Source: Streptomyces angustmyceticus (GTDB lineage Bacteria; Actinomycetota; Actinomycetes; Streptomycetales; Streptomycetaceae). Taken from it: a DNA stretch of 64,000 nt. Positions 52,071 through 61,000 of the stretch are shown one piece after another. Numbering within the stretch: the stretch's first letter is position 1; the number at the start of each line of letters is the position of its first letter. The DNA lies in NCBI RefSeq assembly GCF_019933235.1, contig NZ_CP082945.1, positions 7,725,501-7,789,500 on the forward strand, given 5' to 3'. The notes beneath the pieces were generated by a model, which saw only the letters and a list, made by a program, of their open reading frames with translations, was not told the DNA's origin and did no database searches. The position numbers were made by a program, and so were the translations under genes.

Positions 52071-55000
52071 CGCTTAGTGCTGTGTCGATCAGTTTTGTTC
52101 GCCCGGGAAGAAGGTTCTCGAAGCCAGTCCTCGACGAGGCCGGCTGCGCTGTCGCTGTGCTGTTCCAGCATCGTGAAGTGGTTGCCGGGAGCATCCAGCG
52201 CGACGTGCTCCAAGGGCCAGGAGGTCCGCCACTGACGTCCGTCCGCCTCCGTCTCCTGAGCCATCGGTTCCGATGCCCGCAGGAACAAGGTGGGCGTGTC
52301 GACGACGGTGGGCTTCCAGCCTTGGAACAGCCGCAGATACGCGCCCATCGCGGTCAGGCGGGTGTCGTCGACCGGCACCTGCACGTTGTCGCGCTCCAGG
52401 ATCGCCGCCATCAACGCGGGGGCGATGGCGTCCTGGTCGTCACCGCCGGACAGATCGAGCACGTCCGCCAGGACCACCCCGGCCGCCGGCGTCCCCTGTG
52501 CCTCCAGGTGTGCGGCCAGCGCGTGCGCCAGAATGCCGCCGGTGGAATGACCGAACAGCACGAACGGCTCCGTGAGGCCGGCCGCGCCGAGCCCCGAGGC
52601 CAGTGCTTCCAGCACGGCCCGCTGAGTCGCCGGCACCTGCTCACCGCGGCCGAAGCCGGGCAGGGGCAGCGCCCACACCTCGCGCTCCCCACGGAACGGA
52701 GCGGCCAAGCGGGCGTACTGGTGCGGCCCGGAGACGGCCAGCATCGAGGGCACGCAGACCAGGGCAGGCCCACGGCCGCCTTCGCCGAGCCGGACCGGCC
52801 TGCTCACCACGCCGGTGTCGAAGGCGGGCCGGAACTGCGACATCTCGGTGAGCAGTGCCAGGAACGCGCCTGCCCTGCGGGTATCGGCGGCCTGCCGCAG
52901 CAGCGTGCCCATCAGGTCATCTGACGCCTCGGGGGCGGGCGCCCGCTCGGTGAGTTCATTGCGCAGGTGCCGGGCGAGTGCCCTCGGTGTGGAGTGGTCG
53001 AACAGCGCCGCCGGCGCGAGACGCAACCCGGTTGCCGCAGCCAGGCCGTTCCGCAGTTCGACGGTGGTCAGCGAATCGAAGCCCAGCTCGAGGAACTCGC
53101 GGTCGGCCGGGACCTCGTGCGTGGGGCCGTGTCCCAGAACCGTGCGGATGTGGGTGCGCAGCAGGTCCAGCAGCACCAGGTCCTGCTGGTCAGAGGGCCT
53201 TCCGGCCAGCTGGTCGGACAGGGACGGCCCCGCGCCGGCCGCGTCGGCCGCGACGGCCCGGCGCCCACGGGGGACCAGCCCCTTCAGCAGGGCGGGCGCC
53301 AGGACGTCGGTGTCATCGGCGCGCCGCACGGTGGCGAGGTCCAGCCGGATCGGCACCAGCACCGGTTTGCCCGCCGCCCGTGCCGCGTCGAACAGCGCGA
53401 GACCCTCCTCGTTGGACAGCGGCCGCACACCGGACCGGATCATCCGGCGAAGGTCGACGTCCGCGAGGTCCCGGGTCATCGCACCGCTCTGTTCCCACGG
53501 CCCCCAGGCGAGCGAGAGCGCCGGAAGACCGGAGGCGTGGCGCTGCTCCGCCAGGGCGTCCAGCATCGCGTTGGCGGCCGCGTAGCTGCCCTGGCCCGGT
53601 CCGCCGAAGACGCCCGCGGCCGAGGAGAACATCACGAACGCGGACAGATCGAGGTCCCGGGTCAGCTCGTGGAGGTGGAGGGCGCCGTCCACCTTGGGGC
53701 GCAGGACACGGCCGAGGTGCTCTTCGGTCAGCGCCGGGACGACCGCGTCGGCCAGCACCCCCGCGGTGTGCACGACGGCGGTGAGCGGCTGGTGCTCGGG
53801 CACAGCCCGGATCACCGCCGCAAGCGCCGCGGAATCGGCCACGTCGCAACGCACCTGGACGACGTGGGCGCCGAGCGCGGACAACTGCTCACCGAGCGCG
53901 CGGTCCGGTTCGCTTCTGCTGACGAGCAGCAGGTGGCGCATGCCGTGCTCGACTACGAGGTGCCTGGCCAGCAGCCTGGCCAGCGCCCCGTTGCCGCCGG
54001 TGATCAGCGTCGTGCCGTCACGGTCCCAGGCAGTCGCCTGCCCGAGGTCCCGCCCTGCCCTGGCCAGCCGGCGCGCGTGCGCCACACCGGCCCGGATCAT
54101 CAGCTGCGGCTCGGCCGAGGCCAGCGCCGCCGGAACCGCGGTGACGGAGGCCCCGTGCTCGTCCACGTCGACCAGGCCGAACCTGCCGGGGTTCTCCGAC
54201 TGGGCCGAACGCACCAGGCCCTGGACCGCGGCCGCGGCGAGGCCGGACCCGTCGTCCGCGCTCCGGGTGAGGAACACCAGGCGGGTGGCGGCGAGCCGCT
54301 CGTCGGCCGGCCACGCCTGGAGGAGAGCCAGCGTCTTGGCCAGCGCCGTCCGAGCGGAGTCCGCCCGCGATACCTCGACGACGGCCACCTCCGGCACCGC
54401 GAGCCCGGACCCGATCTCCGCGACCAGCGCGTCCAGATCGGGCAACGAGCGTGCCCCGATGGGCAGTTCACCGGTGCCCAGCCGCACACAGGACACCGGG
54501 GCCGCCGTGACCTGCTCCGGCACCAGGTCCACCTGGAACAGCGCGTTCGCGTGGCCGCTGGACAGCGTCGGGACAGGCCGGGCCGTCAGGGACTCCGCCG
54601 CCGCCACCGCCCGCCCGGAGGAATCGGCCACCAGCACCGACACGGATGCCGGTCCCGTGCGGCGCAACCGTACGCGCAACGCCCGGGCGCCCGTGGCGAA
54701 CAGCGACACCCCCGTCCAGGCGAACGGCAGCCCCCCGTCCCCGCTCGCGATGTGCAGCGCCGCGTCGAACAGGGCCGGATGCAGCCCGAAGGAGCCGGTC
54801 TCGTCGTGGCGCTCCTCGGGCAGCGCGACCTCGGCGAACAGGTCGTCACCGTGCCGCCAGGCCGCGCGCAGTCCGCGGAACGCCGGACCGTAGTCGAACC
54901 CGTCGTCGGCGAGCCGGTCGTAGAAGCCGCTCAGGTCGACCGCGGTCGCAGAGGCCGGCGGCCACTGCGTGAGTTCCTCGGTCCCGGCCTCGACGGCGGG

Positions 55001-58000
55001 TGTCAGGACACCACTGGCGTGGCGCGCCCAGACGCCGTGCTCGGTACTGCCGTACACCCGCACTTCCCGCCGCCCGGCCTCCTCGGGCCCGAGGGACACC
55101 TGCAGTTCGACCTGGTCCTGCTCGCGCAGTGTCAGCGGTGTTTCAAGGGTCAGCTCCTCGACCGTGGGGCTCCCGACCTGGTCGCCCACGTACAGCAGGA
55201 GATCGACGAAGGCCGTCCCGGGCAGCAGGGCCGTGCCGTGGACGAGGTGATCGGCCAGCCAGGTGTGCGTGCGCAGCGACAGGCTGCCGCGGAACACCAG
55301 CGTGTCCGGGGCATCGGCGAGCTGTACCGAGTGGGTGAGCAGGGCGTGACCGAGCTCGTCGGCACCCCCTGGCGCGCCGGGCGTGTCGGCCAGCCAGTAG
55401 CGCCGGTGCTGGAAGGCATAGGTCGGCAGTGCCTGCCCGCGCGCGCCCGTGCCGTCCCAGAAGGCGGGCCAGTCGACGTGCACACCATGGGTGTGCAGCC
55501 GGGCGGCCGCGGTCACGAGGCTCCGGGACTCCGGCCGGTCCGTACGCAGCGTGGGGGCGAACACCGTTCCCTCGACGTCGTACAGGCAGTCCTGCCCCAT
55601 TCCGGACAGCGCCCCGCTCGCGCCCAGCTCCAGGAAGGCGCGCACGCCCTGGGAGGCGAGTTGGCGCATGCCGTCGTGGAAGCGCACGGCTTCCCGCACG
55701 TGCCGGGCCCAGTAGTCCGGAGAGGACAGCTGATCGGCAGTGGCAAGGAGCCCCGTCACATCCGAGATCACCGGGATCCTGGGGGCGTGGAACGTCATGC
55801 CGGCGGCCACGCGTCGAAACGCGTCGGCCATGTCGTCCATATGAGCCGAGTGGAAGGCGTGGGAGACACGCAACCGCTTGGTCTTGCAGCCACGGCGCTC
55901 GAACTCTTCCTTGATGTCGAGCACCGACCGCTCGTCACCGGAGATCACCACGGAAGACGGCCCGTTGATCGCGGCGATGGACACCTGGCCGCCGGCCTCG
56001 GCCACGAACGGAGCGACCTGGTCCTCGGACGCCTGGAGGGCAACCATCGCCCCGCCCCGGGGGAGAGCCTGCATGAGCCGCCCACGAGCCGCCACCAGCG
56101 CGCACGCGTCCGGAAGCGAAAGGCATCTGGCGACATGGACGGCAGCCAGTTCACCGATCGAATGCCCCAGCAGGAAGTCAGGCTTGAGGCCCCACGACTC
56201 GACCAGCCGGAAAAGGGCCACGGAGAGCGCGAACAACGCCGGCTGGGTGTAACCGGTCTCATCGAGGAGCCGCGCCGGCTCCGAGTCGGGTGCCGCGAAC
56301 ATCACCTCACGCAACGGGACGTCCAGGTGGGGGTCGAAAGCCGCGAAGACCGCGTCCAACGCCTCCGCGAACACGGGGAATTCCTCCGCGAGCTGCCTTC
56401 CTGCCCCCAGCCGCTGGCTGCCCTGCCCGGGAAACAGGAACGCCGTCCGCCCGGCTTGCACACGCGTGCTCTTGGCAGCGCTGAGCGCCGCCAGCAAATC
56501 GTCCCGGGTCTCACCCACGACCATGGCCCGGTGTTCGAAGTGGGCCCGTCCCGTGGCGAGGGTGTATCCGACGTCGACGGGGTCGAGTTCGGGGTGGGTT
56601 TCCAGGTGGGTGCGCAGGCGGTCGGTCTGGTCGCGTAGTGCGTCCGCGCTGCGGCCGGACAGGACCCAGGGCACCACGCTGCCGGTCTTGCGGGTGGGGG
56701 GCTGTTCCGGTGGAGCTTGCTCGATGATGACGTGTGCGTTGGTGCCCGATACGCCGAAGGACGAGACGCCGGCCCGGCGTGGTCGGTCGGATGCGGGCCA
56801 TGGCTGTGCGGCCGTGGCGAGTTCGACGCCTTCGCCCCACTGGACGTGCGGGGAGGGCGTGTCCACGTGCAGCGATGCCGGGACCACGCCGTGTCGCATT
56901 GCTTGGACCATTTTGATGATCCCTGCGACGCCGGCGGCGGCTTGGGTGTGGCCGAGGTTGGACTTCACGGACCCGAGCAGCAGTGGGGTGCCGGAGCGCT
57001 GCTTGCCGTACGTTTCGACCAGGGCGCCGACCTCGATCGGATCGCCCAGCCGTGTCCCCGTGCCGTGGCCTTCCACGACATCGACGTCACCTGGTCCCAG
57101 CCCGGCACCCGCCAATGCCTGTCGTACCACCCGCTCCTGGGCGCGTCCGCTCGGTGCCGTCAGCCCGTTCGAGGCGCCGTCCTGGTTCACGGCGGAGCCC
57201 CGCACCACGGCGAGCACGCGATGTCCGTTCCGCACCGCGTCGGACAACCGCTCCACCACCAGCACACCCACACCCTCGCTCCAGCCGGTGCCGTCGGCCG
57301 CCGCGGCGAAGGACTTGCACCTGCCGTCCTGGGCGAGGCCGCGCTGCCGGCTGAACTCCACGAAGATGCGCGGGTTGGCCATGACGGTGACGCCGCCCGC
57401 CAACGCCAGGGAGCACTCGCCGGACCGCAGCGACTGCACCGCCCAGTGCAGCGCCACCAACGACGACGAACACGCCGTGTCCACCGTCACCGCCGGCCCT
57501 TCGAGCCCCAGCACATACGCCACCCGGCCAGAGGCCACACTGCCCGCCGTGCCGATGCCGAGATACCCCTCGATTTCCTCGGGCAGCGTGGCCACCCCGG
57601 AACCGTAATCGTGGTACATCACTCCGGCGTACACGCCGGTGCTGCTTCCGCGCAGTGTGAGGGGATCGATCCCGGCGTCTTCGATGGCTTCCCAGGACGC
57701 CTCCAGCAGCAACCGTTGCTGCGGATCGACCGACAACGCCTCCCGCGGCGAGATGCCGAACATCTCCGCGTCGAAGTCGCCCGCACCGGCCAGGAATCCG
57801 CCCTCGGCGGTGTACGACGTGCCGGCCACGTCCTCGGAACTGAACAGCCGGTCCAGGTCCCACCCACGGTCGTCGGGGAACGCGGAGACGGCGTCCCCGC
57901 CCGACATGAGCAGCTTCCAGAGGTCTTGAGGGTTCTGCACACCGCCGGGGTAGCGGCACGCCATTCCCACGATGGCCACCGGCTCGTGCTGGGCGTCCTC

Positions 58001-58084
58001 GACCTCCTTGAGCCGGCGGCGGGTCTGCCGGAGGTCGGTGGTCAGCCGCTTCAGCGTGTCGAGGATCTTCTTGTCGTCAGCCAT
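52067..58084 (-). CDS. Type I PKS, terminal module KS-AT-DH-KR-ACP-TE
   Basis: A 2,005-residue PKS. A short N-terminal docking helix precedes a KS with active Cys in DTACSSS (about residue 205). The AT (GHSIGE about 641, HAFH about 741) has the malonyl-type signature. The DH has HxxxGxxxxP (HLVHGTALLP, about 950). The KR has Tyr in SYAAAN (about 1502), but its NADPH loop reads TGGNGALA, with the last Gly changed to Ala, and LDD is missing, so activity may be reduced. The ACP has GFDSL (about 1669). The TE has GHSTGG (about 1845) and a GNHF His. It is the last module: the chain is released here as acid or lactone. It starts four bases after the previous PKS gene. Confidence 0.96.
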   Translation of the reverse strand: MADDKKILDTLKRLTTDLRQTRRRLKEVEDAQHEPVAIVGMACRYPGGVQNPQDLWKLLMSGGDAVSAFPDDRGWDLDRLFSSEDVAGTSYTAEGGFLAGAGDFDAEMFGISPREALSVDPQQRLLLEASWEAIEDAGIDPLTLRGSSTGVYAGVMYHDYGSGVATLPEEIEGYLGIGTAGSVASGRVAYVLGLEGPAVTVDTACSSSLVALHWAVQSLRSGECSLALAGGVTVMANPRIFVEFSRQRGLAQDGRCKSFAAAADGTGWSEGVGVLVVERLSDAVRNGHRVLAVVRGSAVNQDGASNGLTAPSGRAQERVVRQALAGAGLGPGDVDVVEGHGTGTRLGDPIEVGALVETYGKQRSGTPLLLGSVKSNLGHTQAAAGVAGIIKMVQAMRHGVVPASLHVDTPSPHVQWGEGVELATAAQPWPASDRPRRAGVSSFGVSGTNAHVIIEQAPPEQPPTRKTGSVVPWVLSGRSADALRDQTDRLRTHLETHPELDPVDVGYTLATGRAHFEHRAMVVGETRDDLLAALSAAKSTRVQAGRTAFLFPGQGSQRLGAGRQLAEEFPVFAEALDAVFAAFDPHLDVPLREVMFAAPDSEPARLLDETGYTQPALFALSVALFRLVESWGLKPDFLLGHSIGELAAVHVARCLSLPDACALVAARGRLMQALPRGGAMVALQASEDQVAPFVAEAGGQVSIAAINGPSSVVISGDERSVLDIKEEFERRGCKTKRLRVSHAFHSAHMDDMADAFRRVAAGMTFHAPRIPVISDVTGLLATADQLSSPDYWARHVREAVRFHDGMRQLASQGVRAFLELGASGALSGMGQDCLYDVEGTVFAPTLRTDRPESRSLVTAAARLHTHGVHVDWPAFWDGTGARGQALPTYAFQHRRYWLADTPGAPGGADELGHALLTHSVQLADAPDTLVFRGSLSLRTHTWLADHLVHGTALLPGTAFVDLLLYVGDQVGSPTVEELTLETPLTLREQDQVELQVSLGPEEAGRREVRVYGSTEHGVWARHASGVLTPAVEAGTEELTQWPPASATAVDLSGFYDRLADDGFDYGPAFRGLRAAWRHGDDLFAEVALPEERHDETGSFGLHPALFDAALHIASGDGGLPFAWTGVSLFATGARALRVRLRRTGPASVSVLVADSSGRAVAAAESLTARPVPTLSSGHANALFQVDLVPEQVTAAPVSCVRLGTGELPIGARSLPDLDALVAEIGSGLAVPEVAVVEVSRADSARTALAKTLALLQAWPADERLAATRLVFLTRSADDGSGLAAAAVQGLVRSAQSENPGRFGLVDVDEHGASVTAVPAALASAEPQLMIRAGVAHARRLARAGRDLGQATAWDRDGTTLITGGNGALARLLARHLVVEHGMRHLLLVSRSEPDRALGEQLSALGAHVVQVRCDVADSAALAAVIRAVPEHQPLTAVVHTAGVLADAVVPALTEEHLGRVLRPKVDGALHLHELTRDLDLSAFVMFSSAAGVFGGPGQGSYAAANAMLDALAEQRHASGLPALSLAWGPWEQSGAMTRDLADVDLRRMIRSGVRPLSNEEGLALFDAARAAGKPVLVPIRLDLATVRRADDTDVLAPALLKGLVPRGRRAVAADAAGAGPSLSDQLAGRPSDQQDLVLLDLLRTHIRTVLGHGPTHEVPADREFLELGFDSLTTVELRNGLAAATGLRLAPAALFDHSTPRALARHLRNELTERAPAPEASDDLMGTLLRQAADTRRAGAFLALLTEMSQFRPAFDTGVVSRPVRLGEGGRGPALVCVPSMLAVSGPHQYARLAAPFRGEREVWALPLPGFGRGEQVPATQRAVLEALASGLGAAGLTEPFVLFGHSTGGILAHALAAHLEAQGTPAAGVVLADVLDLSGGDDQDAIAPALMAAILERDNVQVPVDDTRLTAMGAYLRLFQGWKPTVVDTPTLFLRASEPMAQETEADGRQWRTSWPLEHVALDAPGNHFTMLEQHSDSAAGLVEDWLREPSSRANKTDRHSTKR
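56530..57490. repeat. KS-domain DNA repeat, copy in the terminal PKS module
   Basis: These roughly 960 bases match 61976-62936 with a constant offset of 5,446 and no insertions or deletions. The stretch 56530-57270 is almost identical at DNA level; differences are more frequent above 57270. It codes for the second half of the KS and the KS-AT linker. The protein copies there differ at only about one residue over more than 200, which points to recent gene conversion or duplication. Confidence 0.85.
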
Positions 58085-58088
58085 CGGC

Positions 58089-61000
58089 TTACTTCCCCTC
58101 CTCGCCTGCTGCGAGACCTTCGAGTTCGCCCTCGGCGAGATCGAGTATCTCGTCGATGGTCGACACGTCCAGGTCGGCGTCGGCTTCGGCGGATTGTTCG
58201 GGCAGCCAGGTCGCGGCCAGTTCCCTCAGGCGGCGGACCAGGGCTTCGTGCCGGGCGTCACCGGGGGGTGTGCGCCGCAGCTCGGCCTCGACTTCGTCCA
58301 GCCCGTCCCGCGTCGGGCCGGCCTGACTCTCGAGGATTCCGGCGAGCAGGTGCTCGGAGAGCGCCGCCGTTGTCGCGTAGGTGAACACCACAGTGGTCGG
58401 CAGCCGGAGCCCGGTCGCGGTGATCAAGCGGTTGCGCAGCTCCACGGCGGTCAGCGAATCGAAACCCAGGTCCATGAAAGCCCGCTCCGGATCGATCGCC
58501 GCCGCATCGTCGTGACCCAGGACGGCGGCCACCTCCGCCCTGACGAGTTCGTGCAGTGCCGGCGCCCGCTCGGATTCGGGCAGCGCCGCCAACCGTGCCG
58601 CCGACCAGCGCTGGTCGGGCTCGGCCGCTGTGCGGCGCGTGGGCACCCGTACCAGGCCCTGGAGTACGGAAGGCACGCCGAGGTGTCCCGCCTGGGCACG
58701 CAGCGACGAGAGGTTCAACTTCATCGGCACCACCGCCGGCACGTCCCACGCCCGCGCGAGGTCGAACAGGGCCAGACCCTCCTCGGTGGACAGCTCCGTG
58801 ACGCCCGCACGTTCCATCCGCCGTACGTCGGCGTCACCGAGGTGTGCGGTCATGCCGGTGCGCTGGGACCAGAATCCCCAGGCCAGGGCGATCCCGGGCA
58901 GCCCCTCCGCCCGCCGGCGCAGTACCAGCGCATCCAGCACCGCGTTGGCGGCGGCGTAATTGCCCTGCCCCGGTCCGCCGAACACCGCTGACGCGGAGGA
59001 GAAGACGATGAAGTCCGACAGGTCGAGCCCCTGCGTGAGCAGATGCAGATGGAGCGCCGCGTCCACCTTGGGGGCCAGCACCGCCGACACCTGCGCGGGA
59101 GTCATGTCCGTGATCAGCGCGTCATCGAGGACACCGGCGGCGTGTACGACAGCGGTCAGCGGATGCGCTCCGGGCACCGCCGCCAGCACCTCGGCCAACG
59201 CTTCCTTGTCCGCCGCGTCGCAGGCCACGATGGTTGCCTCGGCACCCAGCTCCCGCAACTCCGCCGTCAGCTCGTCGGCGCCTTCCGCGCGCGGCCCGCC
59301 ACGGCTCAGGAGAAGCAGGTGCCGGACGCCGGACTCGGTCACCAGGTGGCGTGCGAGCTCAGCGCCCAGCACACCGGTACCACCGGTGATCAGCACGGTT
59401 CCGTCCGGGTTCCACGCCCGGCCGGTCGGCCGGCCGCCCCCACTCGTCCTGGCCAGCCTCGGTACGTACAGCTCACCCTGGCGCACCGCCACCTGCGGCT
59501 CGCGGGATGCCAGCGCGGCGGGCAGCTGCTTGCACGCCTCGTGGGTGTCGTCCGCCTCGATCACGACGATCCGGTCACCGTGCTCGGACTGGGCGGAGCG
59601 CACCAGCCCCCACACGCCGGCGGCCGAGAGAGCCGGCGTCCGGCCGGTGAGGAGCACCAGCCTGGCACCGGCGAACCGATCGTCGGACAGCCAGGTCTGC
59701 AGGATGCCCAGCGTGTGCAGTACGGCGGCGCGCACGGCCACCGCTTCGTCGGGATCCCGCAGCGGCACCGGGACCACCACGACGGCCGGTGCGGAAACGC
59801 CGGCGCCGATGTGCTCGGCCAGGTCCTCGAAGCTCTCGTAGGAGCGGTCTGCCACCCCGGCGTCCACCAGAGAGCCGGACTGCGGTTCCACGGCGCCGAC
59901 GACGACCCAGGGGCCGGTGTCCTGCGCCTGCTCACGGGCACCGAGCTTCGTCCACTCCAGATGGAACAGGGAGTGTTCTCCGGCGGACTTCAGGAGGTCG
60001 AGCTGCTTGGCGGGTGCCTTCCGTACCAGCAGCGATTCCACCGACAGGACGGGCCGCCCGGCCGCATCCCGCGCCACCAGCGCCACGGCGTCGGCGCCCT
60101 GCGCGGTCAGCTGGACGCGTAGTGAGGTGGTGCCGGTCGCGTACAGCGAGACGCCGTTCCACGAGAAGGGCAGCATGATCTGGCCGGAATCCGAGCCCGT
60201 GTGCAGCAGTCCGCCTGCCACCGCCGCCTGGACCGCCGCGTCGAGCAGGGCCGGGTGCGACTGGTACGCGTCCGCCTCCGGGAGGCACTGCTCGGGGAGC
60301 TCCACCTCGGCCAGGACGGCGTCGCCGTTTCTCCACACCGACCGCAGCCCCTGGAACGCGGAACCGTAGTGGAAGTCGTCAGCCGCCAGCCGTTCGTACA
60401 ACCCCGAGATGTCGACCTGCTCCGAGCCGGGAGGCGGCCACGCGGCGTTGTCGACGGCGACGTTCTCCGCACCGGCCGACAACGTTCCGACCGCGTGCCG
60501 CGTCCAGCCCTGCCCGAGGTCGGCGCGGCGCGAATGCAAGCTGACCGAGCGCCGCGCGTCGTCGCCGGGCGCGCCGACCACGAACTGGATGTCCACCTCC
60601 TTGCCCTCGGGCAGCACGAGCGGCGTCTCGAAGGCCAGCTCTTCGATCCGGTCGCAGCCGGCCTCCTCTGCCACGAAGAGCGCCATCTCGACGAACGCGG
60701 TCCCCGGCAGCAGCACGGTTCCCAGCACGGCGTGGTCGTTGAGCCAGGAATGCTCACTTCCCGACAGGGTCCCGGAAAACACCAGGCCGCCTTCGGGCTG
60801 CGCCAGCGGGACGAGACCGGTCAGCAGCGGATGGGCTGTCGAAGCGTCCTTCACGGACGCGTTCTCTAGCCAGTAGTGGTCGTGTTGGAAGGGGTAGGTG
60901 GGGAGTGCGATGCGTTGGGTTGTGTGGTGGGTGAAGGTGGCGTTCCAGTCGATGTCGACGCCGTGGACGTGGGCTTCGCCGAGTGAGGTGAGGAAGCGGT

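Noticed and set aside
52967..56638. Long plus-strand open frame opposite the terminal PKS module
   Set aside because: It is antisense to a PKS with all motifs intact, and has Arg/Gly-rich composition and no recognisable domain. A similar explanation holds for the long frames at 13271-16321 and 45744-48314.
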